From positions 8,015,134 to 8,079,133 of the forward strand of contig OY986965.1 in NCBI GenBank assembly GCA_963920575.1: a DNA stretch of 64,000 nucleotides, given 5' to 3'. Below the pieces are notes generated by a model. It had not been told where the DNA came from, did no database searches, and was given only the letters and a program-made list of their open reading frames with translations. Positions 1-11,845 of this stretch are shown piece by piece (position 1 is the first letter of the stretch; every line of letters starts with the position of its first letter). The position numbers and the translations under genes are program-made. Source of the stretch: Narthecium ossifragum (taxonomy: Eukaryota > Streptophyta > Magnoliopsida > Dioscoreales > Nartheciaceae).

Positions 1-237
1 GGGTGGCTGCGGCTATGCCGAAGAAGGAGGGAGACGCCGGAAGCGAGCTCGATAGAGACATTGGTCGAAGAGGAAAAAGGGCGCGGGCGAGCTCAACGAA
101 GGAGGTGAGGGCAGTATGATCTTTTTTGAAAGATTTCGGGTTATTATCCCAAGAAAATGTTGTGTGAGGTTTTCCCAAAACTTGCTTGGGTTTTGAACGA
201 AGAGGGTCTTAATAATAGGGTTATGGACAAATCCCCC
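1..237. repeat. End fragment of a GC-rich MULE-like repeat
   Basis: A GC-rich start changes to an AT-richer end containing 'gggttatggacaaa'. The same kind of ending ('agggctatggacaaa') closes the larger repeat at about 12.9 kb. I infer that this is the right end of the same element family, cut by the window edge. No transposase is visible, and the Mutator-like assignment rests only on general resemblance. Confidence 0.3.
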
Positions 238-1584
238 TAGATTTTTTCCTATAAACCAAATAGCTCAGCAGCTCATTAAGTAGGTAAGAAATCTAACACA
301 ACATTTACATGGCTTTTAAAATGATACAAGGTCTTGTTCATATCCATAGGATTGGCATCACGCATCGACATTATGAAGACCTCTTAACTTCAGGAGGAAT
401 AGATCGGAGTTTCTGAATCTTATGGATTGGTATGGAATCACATCCATGAAAAAAATAGGCCACAACAGATGATAATTAGTTTCTCACAAGCAATTACATA
501 TAACACCAAAATCCGATCATTGTCGTTCTCAACGAGATGTGAGGCTTAAGAGCATTGCATAATAATCTGGCCAAGAACAACCATTCACTTCCGTCATTAT
601 TGCAGCAAGATGCTATCTATACTGTTCAGCGTATCTAGTTTGGAGATCCACAAAATGCTGTGTGGACACAATGTCATATCTCCTTGCCTGAGCTGCTGCT
701 GGCGTACAGTTCCATATGTTATCCTAGATAGGATAAATATGGGGTTTTCGTTCTGAATTCCTTCTTTCACAAGTGTTTATGGAGTATGGACAATCAAAGA
801 TCTAAAAGAATGTTGTGCATGCACTATGCACCAAACCCATGCCTTACTGTTACTGTTGAGAATGGACGTGTTTGCAACATTTTCCTGCAGCTGTTGAATC
901 AAAGCCACCACAATTGACCTCTCATTTCCCTGAAATACATAAAAATGGTGGCACTCTGCCAAGGGACTCTAATATGATAATAAAAAAAAAAAACTGACAA
1001 ATATGACTATTAGACGCTAGATCAAGCTTCACCTTGAGGGAGTGATCAAGGCAGCATAGTGAAAATTGCTGTTGTTGGACTATAGAGTCCTGATTACTTT
1101 TGTGTATAGACTCTAGTAGACCAAGTCACCGAACCTTCCCATAAGAGCCAATAAACCTGAACAGCAAGTAAATTTAAAATGCCACAAAAGCATCAAACTG
1201 GAAAATCAAGACGATAAGTACCTGCACCTTCTCCTACAGCTTGACTCTGTCATGGAAATTCAAAAAGGCTGCAAAATCATAGACGTTGAGAAGGTATAAA
1301 TTATGCGAGTCAAATTACTGTCAAACGACATCGAAGCTTCCTTACACCCAGATGAAACAAAAAGAGAAAGAGGGCAGTCTCAAAATGTTCGATTTACTAA
1401 GATGTGAAGGCCTAATGAAGAAGCTTTCTTGTATTATGAGCTTCTGCTGAACAAAGGCAAAATGGGTAAATTTTCAACAAGTTAAATGTATGGGTTATGT
1501 CATGTATGTGCCACAGCAGCAACGCACTTTTCACTTGATCTCTCCCATCTCTCTGGGAGCAAAAAGAGCGGGACAGTGAAATAC
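238..1584. other. Intergenic and 3' flank of the VIN3-like gene
   Basis: No coding region is supported here. The part next to 1585 should hold the 3' UTR and poly(A) site of the minus-strand VIN3-like gene. The remainder is AT-rich with only short chance ORFs. Confidence 0.5.
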
Positions 1585-4500
1585 CTAACGCCAAAGTCCA
1601 TTGCAGAAGCCTTTCCGAACATCAGGTTTGACCTTGCTGCATATACCATCCATGAAAGTATCAATAAGCTGAGCTACCAGGCTTGCTGGTTCGTCAATCA
1701 GAATATCGATGAATGCACTGACTACTCTTCTTTCTTGTGCTGTTGCCTTGACGCTGAACCAAGTGAGAAACTTCACACGGAACTCCCTCTCCATATGCCC
1801 CTCGCGCTCTAACCATCTGATCACCTTCACACAGTACTCATACTGCCTCTCCGCTGATTCTTTGTGATTGGCATAATCAGGCAAATTAACAGGATGGTCA
1901 GGTTTATAGGGCGTCTCAGATGGAGCAGAACTGGAGTTGACATAAGCTATGGGCTCAGATGGAGGCAATTGACACTCGATGTCCCTGACATCTTCTAGTG
2001 ACAGAACCTTAGAACAGTTCCTTTGGCTAACTTTAGTGGGTAGCACCAGATTATCATAACTTGAATTTGTTGAAGCCCCCTGCGAGTCAGTCTGAATGAC
2101 CCACTGTTGCTCACCCAATTCCTGCTCTTTTCTTAAAGACGAAACAAGCCCGCCATGCATGTTAATGCTATCAGAGTTAGGAGTGGAATATTTACTGCTG
2201 TTATCACTAATGTTCTGTGTCACACATCTAGTCTCCCAACTCCCTAGTTCCCTTGTGCTGCTGAAGGGAGACACCTTGAAATGGTACTCAGTTGAAGGAG
2301 TAAGCCCTGATACCTTGATTTTTGTATCTGGTCTCATTATTGCAAAGGTGGGTTCTTGAGGAAAGCAGACGACATCAGAGCTTCGGTGCCATATTTTGCA
2401 GCCAATAATATCTTCTTGAAAGAGCTGATCTTCAGATTGAAGGGAAAGAACGACAGAGTGTGGAGAGATATCTCCAAATTGGATGTTAAAAGCTACAGAA
2501 CCTGTGATGCATGACAAATGAGGAGGTTATCAATATATCACATCACTGAAAAAGATGCTGGAAAGCACCATACCTGGAGGTTTTAAGTAGTCATCATACA
2601 ACAGTTCTAAAGAGCTAGCAAATAACTCATCTGCTGCTTTCAGTGCCTGAGAAACTGTTTTCTGAACCTCTGCACCACAATCGAGCCTGCTGACAATGGC
2701 CCTTCCCTTCCCTGCAGAGACCTTGTCTAAAGGCCCAACTTCTTTCTTGAGCATTCTCACAGCTGAGTCCACGAGATTGTGTAACTCCCTGTACTGTTCA
2801 GTTCCTTTTAAAATCTTATGGCTCAAAGACAACCTCTCACATAGCACATCAACTCTCCTAGCATCTTTCGCAATCAGCAACTGTTTTCGCCAGCTTCTGC
2901 AGGAATGGCATACACAAAGCTCATCAAATGTACAGCAAGCATGTGGAAGTAACAAAACAAAAGTAGTATATTGTGTTTTTTCATACAAGAAATGATTTGA
3001 CAAGAAAGGAAATGCAGAAAAATCGTCTAATTCTAGGAAAAGGAGCAACAATTTGGAAGAGAAAAATGAACTGTGGACAAATCCCCAGAAGAAACTCTTA
3101 AATGGCAAGACGGTAGGAGTCAGCTAAATTCACCTAATCGCATGGTGTATTCATTACAATGTACCAGAATAATCAAACTTTAGATGACCAATGCTTGAAT
3201 GGCAGGTCATGGGCATTGATTCTGTTTTCAAGATAGACTATATATGGAAAAAGACTACAAGGTCTTGGAAAAGGAAAAAAATGTCCAATAATTTTTAAAG
3301 CATGCTACATATAGGTAGGTGCAGGCTATACCGACAAGCACTACGATTCCCGATTCCTATGAATTTAATCCGGAAAGAGTTTTACAGTGGATTGAGATTG
3401 GATAGGGACCTCTTCTATCAAATGTTGATTAGTGGAACAAATCAGGCATCTTACATTTATAGACGCAGCCCATTGGGAGTGAACCACATTAAATATGCAT
3501 AATGTTGGCTTCCTTTCCTTGCCTTGTTCATTTGTTTGTCTTATCTTTGGTTGCAAGATCCTAATATTGCCGACAGTACCGAACATGTGCTGCCCATAGA
3601 AGCACATGTAAGTATGTAACTGCATATGCAGCTACACCGACCAAATATTGGAGCACCGGAAAAACTAGGTTAGCATACATTATAGTGTCGATAAAACCTA
3701 TAGGGTTTCACAACTACCTTAGACCACAAGAATGTTGAGGTGTGTTGTCCAACTTATTTCTCCAGATAAGACATTTTGGCAATGGTCCAACAAATTCTTC
3801 TCACTATTGTGCTTAGAAGAGTACTTCCTTACCGATCCTCAAATCCCCACAAGCAATTCTCTCTCATGGTTGATGTTTATGCAATTTATGGTTTCATAAG
3901 TGTATCTACAAAATTAGGTCTTTTAGAGGGGTATACAAGGAAAAAAACAAATTTAGTTACATTTTCATATGTGAGTCATTCATGTCATGAAAAGTAAACA
4001 CAAAGAAAATCCTATTCTCTGGAATCCATTAGCACGTTTCACTCATCTTATATCGTATTACTGTTGTTATTTGTCTAATCATCAGCATAACATCGATGTT
4101 CCATGCAATGAAGAACTCCAAAATGAGGCCAAAGAACAGCAAATAAGACAGATAATTATAAGTATTTTCATCAGAATACGCAGGATATCCAATTACCTTA
4201 GCAGCCAATGCACTTTTCCGCAGCAGGTGCAGTAGGAACTCTCTTCCAGCTTTATATTATTCTCATTCTTGGAAATGCATGCATTTGCATGCTTGAGAAC
4301 ACAATTCAGGTGGCATGATGAACCACACGATTCATTGGTATAAGGTGGATTTGAATTGCAAACCAACCATAAGCTTGGGTCCTTGTTGTCATCATACTGA
4401 TAGCAGATGCAACAAGAACATCTTCGACAATATGAATCCTCTACACTCAGAGAGGCTCTGCAGACTAGATTTGGGCATATCGAGGTTTCAGCTTGCTCTT

Positions 4501-7500
4501 CTTTACTGTTCTTGAAAGAATCATGATTCATGTCAACAACAAACTGCAGTTGGTGTTCTTTTTTCCTTTTCTTTCTAATTCCATTTTGATTCTTCAGCAA
4601 GACTGAGGAATTTCCAGCTTTATCATCAATCATTTTTCCATTCTTCTCTCCGACAAGCCTAAGTAGATGTGCAATCATTTTGGGCTTTGTAACTCCTGTA
4701 TATTTCCTCTCCTTGCCCATTTCAGCACATATGAGTTGAAGTAACTCTCGACGACTCCATGACTGAAGAATTTCAGGGGCATTATCTGCCCACTGAAAGA
4801 TTTCGTGCACTAGCTCTCTCTTCTGCTCCAGACTCAAATCAGTACATTTTGCTGGATCAATAACAAAACCTGTAAAAGCAGAAAAATAGGACTTTCAACA
4901 GACTTCAACGCCATAAGAATATCTCATATTATTGTGATGTTCCGGTGTAAACCTTTATATTGAAAGCATTTGGAGATACTATTTTTTTCACGAATTTCGG
5001 TGTAAACCTTTATATTGAAAGCATTTGGAGATACTATTTTTCCAATCGTGAAAATTGAAGAATTTTAGCTAAGTCAAGACCTTCTAAGTAAGTCCTTAGA
5101 AATGTTTTCGCAATCTTATAGTTGACAGCAGGAGAACTTCTTAAACTGCAAATAAAGGTCTTAACATCCTAATGTCTAGCAAGAGATCATTCTGGAAAAT
5201 ACATGCTCGAACCGAATAAGATGTGCTGTGCAGTTTAACTCTAGTCTAATCATATGGTGATCGGTAAGAACTTGCTCAAGAAGAGAGGAGGCTTTTTCCT
5301 TGAGTAGAGTAAAAAGATAGGGACCTTTAATATGTACAGAGTATTGGTTCTATACTGTTAGTGTAGGTTTCTGAATAGCTGCTTAGAAAAATGCCTAGAT
5401 TTTTTTTTTTTTTTTGTAGAGTTAAGCCAAAGCTACAGCCCGCAGGCTGTGTTACATCCTCCTACTAAAGAGGAGTTACTCGAGCTCGACTAGCAAGCTC
5501 GTCTGCTCTAACATTTGCTTCCAATATAACAAACAGAAAAAACATTCATCCTCCCTGCTATCCACAATATGTCAGCAGGTGAAAAATGCCTAGATGGTGT
5601 GCAACTGCTGCCCAATCTACAAGCATGTCATTCCAGCAACAAGCACTAGGACAAATCATTCTGTGGTCGCTTGTGCTGACTACCATGTTATGATTTAAAG
5701 TTTTAGGTGAATTTCAACTGCATTGGACAGTTCGAACCAAATTTTATATTGTAAGCGGCAATTTTGTTGGTTTCTTCAGGACCTTATTCATGTCCTAAAT
5801 GATTCTTCAATCAGCAACTTCAGGAAGTCCAACTTATGTGCCGGTAGACTCCCAAAATCAGTTGAGGTATGCCACTACAGTATCAAGCAAGATTAAGGTC
5901 TCGAAATAGTATTTGAATCCCAGGCTTATGCATACCCTTTGCATGCATATGCTTTACAATATACTATAAACAATTGAGAAAATATTCAAGAGTTAAAGTT
6001 GGTCTTCTTGATCATTCAATCGACTACAGATTCTCCATGCTTGAATTGTGCGCCTGATTTATTCTTATGTCATTAGAGCGAAGCTAGGCCATATGGGAAT
6101 GAGATTGGAAAGCGGCCCAAAAGGAAACGATGCAAAGGAAAAAATATGTAGTGATAGAGAATTAAAAAATAAGAAGAAAAGAAATGAAAAATCAAAGAGA
6201 TATGCAAGAAAATCGAAAGAAAGAGGATGGATACAAGTGTCAACGCCATGAAAGAACGATCAAAACCATGGCCTGACATCCACTAGCCAGTAATTGATAC
6301 TCAACATGCCTACACATGACAATTATCAACTTTAAGTTGGAATTTAAATGTTTACATGTAAGTGAAATTGTGGAATCACAACCACGCGTATCTGTAATTT
6401 TTCGCTCCAGAAAACCTTCATTCAGTCCTATGAAGGGCGACACTACTATGTTAGCATACTAACCATACTACAATTAGAATTGTTGTGCTAAGGTCAATAA
6501 TAGCTCTCAACATCATATCAAATGTAAGTGTGAAAAACCGAGCATACTGTCACGACCGGGATCCTGAAGAGGAAAACCTCGTCATCTATCATGACAGAAG
6601 ACACGAACACACTGACATTCAAAGCTTAATTGAAGGCAACTAAAGTGATGATAAAAAATCTCTTCATGAAAATAGAAACTAAACCAAGCCTTTCAAAAAT
6701 CAAAGTAACTAAAATGATAACTAAGACTCTCAACTCAAATAAACTTCCTAAAACATCACATTAGCACTATCAAAATGCTAAAACATCCTCTACATAACCA
6801 CACCATAGAAGTAGAATTACATCTTTAGTCTAGGTTTTTACCTTTTGAGACTCTTTATTCAGCAATGGTTTTTCACGACATCAACCTTAGCATGTCACCA
6901 GTAACTTGACTTCTCCTACCAGCCAGGGAGAAGTAACCCTTATCTAGATGAAGACATCAACTTATGCCAAGTTTGCTCGACCTAAGTACTGATCCAAATA
7001 AAATATTTGACAACACAGACAGTTTGTCAAAACAATTTCCATAGCTTATAGCCTCCCAATGTTCCCGTAGTGTAGTGTTGTGGATACTTGAAAGGACATG
7101 TTTGAATTCTTTTCTTAAGCTCTTCACATATCTCAAAATCCAATAAACTCCATCTCTCCTTCCACTTTTTTTTAATAAAAAGCCTACAATGGAATCTTGT
7201 AATTAGAATGTGCTATGTAATTTTATATTGTACCACTTCATTTAATTTTTGGAAAACAAAGTACATATTGCCATTCAAAAGATCCCTATGAGTCATTGAC
7301 TAATCTCCTTCCATCACAAGATAAGGGTCCACTATTGATAAAATATCATGTGAATTGTAGACCCATCCACTCTGATGAATTAGCATCAAGGTCCTTGCAA
7401 AACCTTTTTCCAATTGAATGGCAATATTCCTTTCCGATTTCACAAAGTTTGATGCAGTCATATTATCATGAAGACTTTTCACAAACTTATATCTGGTGAG

Positions 7501-9106
7501 CAAGAATTCACTCAGATCTTGTGAATTAATATGGAATGATTGCCAAATCAGTTGATAAGTATTTCATCCATATGATTCCTATACAAGCAATGTCAAGTGC
7601 AGCTAGGTCTTGCTCCATAGTGCTACATGCGGCCATAGTTTGTATTCTTGAATTCAAGAAATGGCTGCACTCCTAGAGAAAGACATACCCAAAGGTGAAC
7701 AGCATACTTACTGAATTAGTCGTCTAGTTTCTTGTAAGATATCTGGACTTCATATTTCGACTAATGATCAATCTATTAAACCTATAAGAAATTGTAAGAT
7801 CCTAGTTAAAGTACAATGCTCTTTAAGATTATTGCTCGTGTACCTAGTTAGCTTGCCTTCAGCTTGGGAAATATGTGGTGGGGTATGATCTACCATGCAG
7901 TTCAGAAAAGCTGTACACTGCACACGCAATCTCCTAAATTCATACCTAACTTAGAGGAATAATCATAAGAAATAACTGCCGGGTCAGGCCAATATGCTTG
8001 AATTTATCAATTATTTTCTCAATGAATTGGAAAGCCCAGAGCATTTGAACCACTTCTGCTAAGGATATATTTGGCTGCAGAAACGAGGATAGCAAAGAGC
8101 TATTTCCGATACTCCCGCAGTTTCCATTGTTTGGTGCGACAGAAAGTCGAAAGGAAGCGGACACTCCACCTTTCTAGGAACTCCAAAATTTAGGGTGTAT
8201 TACTATATGACTCTATTTTTTCAGACAGGACATCTTATCTTTCTTTCCTTGACATGTAAGGAAATTCTTCAAATTTCCACTTCAGAATCCACAAATGTAC
8301 AATGCAGTGGTAGCGGGCTCCAATTGAAAAAAAAGTCATAAAACAAGATTTGGAACACCTAGAACGCCTAAATAACAAAAACTTAAACATCGAATATGGC
8401 AAAGGGCATCGTAAAACACTAAGCAAGCAAGGCTAAGCACGTTGACAAAGTCTAATATCCATAACATACACATAAAAGTTCTGGATAAGATGCAACTATG
8501 CAAGCAAAATAACGATCCAGCTCCAATTTAAGATAACCCTCATTGTACCTAGCTATAAGCCAAACTTCAGCATAGAATCCCTACAGAAGAGCATTAGGAA
8601 TAAGCATTCTATTCCGGCTCACTATGAGTTTGCAAGAGCATACACCAAGCATAGCTTTCTTGAACAACTCATACCTCAATTAAAAAAAAGTAGGATTGAG
8701 TAAATCCCTTTATTTTAAACATGAATGCAGACTCGAGGCATTCCTCAGACTACCGACGCCACACAAGCAAGCAGCATTAAGCGCACGACACCCATACTTG
8801 GGAAAAGGAAAAAGGGTATTAGGGCTCTATTGTCATCAAACAACATAAAAGTGGGAAAACGGAGAGCACCCGCTTCATCTCATCCAAACAATGCCATGCC
8901 TAGGAACCAACAATGTACCATCTTTCCAACATCGATACCTCCCTCTGAGACTCTACTAGGGCTTCAAGAGAAAGCAAAGAAGCAACAAGGATGATGCATG
9001 CACTAGAGAAGGGAAAAAAAGTCGGCATTTTCGTGACAGAAACAAGCAGCATTCACTGAACAAAAGAAAACCCACTTGCCTACTCACCTGAGAAGTTGGT
9101 TTCCAT
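1585..9106 (-). CDS. VIL: VIN3-like (VEL) PHD-finger protein, complete, 4 exons
   Basis: Exons on the minus strand are 9106-9088 (19 nt), 4869-4197, 2896-2574 and 2501-1585. Every junction is GT/AG, phases agree, and the product is 643 aa. The tiny first exon encodes METNFS plus the first base of a Gly codon; it joins to FVIDPAKC, which matches the usual VEL N-terminus. Domains in order: a conserved N-terminal segment (about 1-85, with SWSRREL and RKYTG), a basic Lys/Arg stretch, a VEL-type Cys/His-rich PHD (about 138-230), a fibronectin III domain (about 339-430), and the C-terminal VID domain (about 560-643, ending GFCNGLWR). Family knowledge: VEL proteins are nuclear, associate with Polycomb PRC2, and promote H3K27me3 silencing of targets such as floral repressors; VID mediates self-association. 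The introns are 4218, 1300 and 72 bp; the first contains a LINE fragment and a 55 bp duplication. Which VIL paralogue it is cannot be decided here. Confidence 0.93.
4943..5042. repeat. 55 bp tandem duplication in VIL intron 1
   Basis: The block starting 'cggtgtaaacctttatattg' occurs at 4943 and again at 4998, a period of 55 bp, and is nearly identical through 'gatactattttt'. It is intronic and looks like a recent local duplication. Confidence 0.85.
5386..5595 (-). mobile_element. 5'-truncated LINE fragment with 15 bp target duplication
   Basis: The 15 bp sequence GAAAAATGCCTAGAT is repeated exactly at 5386-5400 and 5581-5595. It flanks a 180 bp insert whose minus-strand copy ends in poly(A), seen as a T run just after 5400. 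Read on the minus strand, the insert encodes EANVRADELASRARVTPL and a stop. This resembles the end of the RNase H domain of plant L1-type LINEs, with its N-x-x-A-D motif. Poly(A), long TSD and 5' truncation are the hallmarks of target-primed reverse transcription. It lies in VIL intron 1, in the same transcriptional sense as the gene. Confidence 0.85.
5596..9087 (-). other. Remainder of VIL intron 1
   Basis: About 3.5 kb of AT-rich sequence. No conserved coding segment was recognised on either strand; the ORFs here are short and unrelated to known families. Introns this long near the 5' end can carry regulatory elements in Polycomb-related genes, but nothing specific is visible. Confidence 0.5.
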
Positions 9107-9142
9107 GCCTGATTTATCTGAGGCAGGCGGGCGGGCTCTTCT

Positions 9143-9184
9143 TCAGGCCATGGCCATGGCAATGGCAATGGCAATGGGGAACAT
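9143..9184 (-). promoter_or_regulatory. Upstream ORF in the presumed VIL 5' leader
   Basis: On the minus strand an ATG at 9184 opens a 13-codon ORF (MFPIAIAIAMAMA) that stops at 9143, 36 nt before the VIL start codon. Two further in-frame ATGs lie inside it. It is built from a GCCATT hexanucleotide repeat. It matters only if the transcript starts upstream of 9184, which is likely but not proven. Confidence 0.4.
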
Positions 9185-9205
9185 GGCAATGGCAATGGGG
9201 AACAA
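9148..9205. repeat. GGCAAT hexanucleotide microsatellite
   Basis: Imperfect copies of ggcaat/ggcaatgggg are present in the presumed 5' leader of the VIL gene. Confidence 0.7.
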
Positions 9206-9451
9206 GGGTGGAATTTGTAAGGCCAAAATCTGGATTTTACTATAAATGGCAACGTTCTTGTGTGACTGAGTGGAGAGGAAGACAGACCAGACACTGGTCG
9301 TTTTCCCAAAAGGACGAAAGAAGCGTTCTATAATTTGTGCTACTTTAATTAAGGGGGGGGACCTAACCCTCTTTACAATAAAATTTTAAAAAGTCATCAT
9401 AAATAGACCTCTTTAGAATTATTAATTAAAGAAATGGCGAAATTTATTTAT

Positions 9452-9460
9452 AAAAAAAAA
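9452..9460 (-). terminator. Pol III terminator of tRNA-Ala
   Basis: Nine T residues on the minus strand begin 6 nt after the tRNA 3' end, as expected for RNA polymerase III termination. Confidence 0.8.
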
Positions 9461-9466
9461 TAAGGA

Positions 9467-9539
9467 TGGAGGTGCGGGGAATCGAACCCCGTGCCTCTCG
9501 CATGCGAAGCGAGCGCTCTACCATATGAGCTACACCCCC
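9467..9539 (-). tRNA. tRNA-Ala (anticodon CGC)
   Basis: This is a 73 nt intronless cloverleaf on the minus strand. The acceptor stem is GGGGGTG/CACCTCC with discriminator A and contains the G3:U70 pair that defines alanine tRNAs. The anticodon stem is CTCGC/GCGAG with loop TTCGCAT, so the anticodon is CGC and it reads GCG codons. Both internal Pol III promoter boxes are visible: the A box within TAGCTCATATGGTAGAGC and the B box GGTTCGATTCC. It is followed on the minus strand by a T run. It lies about 360 bp upstream of the VIL start codon, on the same strand. Confidence 0.96.
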
Positions 9540-10786
9540 AGATGTTAACCAACCTCTTAGAGAATTTGATGAAGTATTTAGATACCCACCAAGGGCATGA
9601 GAAGACCTCGATTAACAAGTGAACATATAGCGTGAAACAATTAACAATTTGATGCATTCCGTGGTGAACTTCATTCAGAAGCAGTAATTAGAAAAATTAC
9701 TTGATTTTTTAACCATGATGAGTTTGTTTCTAGACATACTTCTAATCACGTTTTAGGTATATTCTTTCGTTTTTTGGAAAATATAGTTAGAATTTAGATC
9801 AGAGACAAGCTCATGGTAAAAAAGCCAAGTTACCGTTTGTTTAAAGATTAACCGAGTGGTGATCAGCCTAACTCATATATGTGTGTGATTTTGTATGTAT
9901 ATATGTATGTTATAAAATATAGTTAATTGGTAAAAACACCAATTTAATGAAATATATTGTTAAAAACCCCATTAGTAAATTTTTTAAGGTATTAACCCCA
10001 TCAATTAAGTATTTTAGTTAGCTGTTAACAATAGGTGACAAAAATACCCCTGTGCAATCCGGCAGCTGAGGTTCGCCGGAGCTTGATCGCCGACGGGGAG
10101 GGCTCTTCGGGGCGGAGGGCCGGTGCATTTGCGTTTGTGGAGGTCTCAGGAGTTGATCCATCGGATCCGATCGTGGAATACGGCTCCGAGGTGGCCGGAT
10201 TTAGAGGCGGCGGCGCGGTGGTTTTGGGTGGGGTTGGTCGGCACCGGAGGATACATCTGCGAGGGTGGAGAAGGTTGGAAGTGGGTAGAGGAGAAGATTT
10301 ACGTGAGTTTAGAGGTTGTTTGGAGGCGTTCATGTGGTCGGAGTGGCGGTGACGGAAGGTGGTCGGCGGTGGGTTGATGCCGGCGTCGGAGAGGAGGGCA
10401 ATAGAGGTCTTTGAGGTCGAGAATGGAGTGGGGGAGATGATAGGAGTAGTTTTCGGGTGATTTTAGGGTGGTTCGGTGGCGGCAGAGCGGTGGACGGCGA
10501 GAAGGCCGGAGCGGCTCGAGGTGGAGCCGATCAAAGCCGCAAACAAGCCGGAACGATGAAGTCCCGGCTTGCAGGTGAGCCGAGCCGAGTTGGCCGAGGA
10601 AGAGAGAGAATCAATTGGAAAATCGGGAAAATTAGAAAACAAATCCAAAAAACATTAGAAAAAACCGGGGAAATTAGTAAAAAGTGAGAAAAAATATGGG
10701 AATAAAATATGAGAAGTGAATTCGTTAATATGAGATCTTGACTCAGTTCATTACTCCGAAGTGATACGAAAAAGTGGTAGAAAAAG

Positions 10787-11760
10787 ATAGAAAATGTAAG
10801 AAAGATGAAAATGAATTCAGAAATATGAAAATGAATTTTGAAAGATAAAAATAAATTCAGAAAGATGAAAATGAATTGTCAAAGATAAAAATGAGTTTAG
10901 AAATATGAAAAAGAGCTAAGAAAGATGAAAATGCAGGAAAGATGAAAATGAATTTAGAAAGATGAAAATGAATTGTCAAAGATGAAAATGAATCGTCAAA
11001 GATGAAAATGAATTGTCAAAGATGAAAATGAATTGAGAAAGATGAAAATCAATTTAAAAAGATGAAAATGAATTAAAAAAGATAAAAATGAATTTAGAAA
11101 GATGAAAATGAATGTAAAAAGATGAGAATAGAGTTAAAATGATAAAAAAAATAAAGTTAAAAAAGATGAAAATAAAGTTTAAAATGATGAAAATAGACTT
11201 AAAAAGATGAAAATGTATGAAAGATGAAAATAAATTCAGAAAGATGAAAATGAATTCAGAAAGATGAAAATGAATTCAGAAAGATGAAAATGAATTTTAA
11301 AATGATAAAAATAGATTTAAAGTGATGAAAATAGAGTTAAGAATATGAAAATGTATGAAAGATGAAAATGAATTCAAAAAGATGAAAATGAATTCAGAAA
11401 GATGAAAATGAATTCAAAAAGATGAAAATGAATTCAGAAAGATGAAAATGATTTCATAAAGATGAAAATGATTTCAGAAATATGAAAATGAATTTTAAAA
11501 TGATAAAAAATAGATTTAAAATGATGAAAATAGAGATAAGAAGATGAAAATGTATGAAAGATGAAAATGATTTCAGAAAGATGAAAATAATTTTGAGAAA
11601 GATGAAAATGATTTCAGAAAGATGAAAATGATTTCAGAAAGATGAAAATGATTTTGAGAAAGATGAAAATGATTTTTGTGAGATGAAAATGATTTTTGAA
11701 ATATGAAAATGATTTTTTTAGAGATGAAAAAGATTTTTGAAATTTGAAAATGATTTCGGA
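10787..11760. repeat. Tandem array of ~20 bp gatgaaaatgaattcagaaa units
   Basis: Roughly 1 kb consists of several dozen units of about 20-21 bp built on 'gatgaaaatgaattcagaaa', with variants (gatttcag, gaattgtc, gattttgag) grouped in blocks. Interspersed 'gatgaaaatgtatgaaa' phrases suggest a higher-order arrangement. Confidence 0.9.
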
Positions 11761-11845
11761 AATCATTTTCATCTTTGTCTGCTCATTTTCATCTTTCTCA
11801 GCTCATGTTCATCTTTATCATTTTCATCTTTGTCATCTCATCGAT
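11761..11845. repeat. Inverted tail of the GATGAAAAT array
   Basis: At 11761 the array flips orientation to repeated 'tcattttcatcttt' units, the reverse complement of the upstream array. The junction is therefore a large inverted repeat. Confidence 0.85.
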
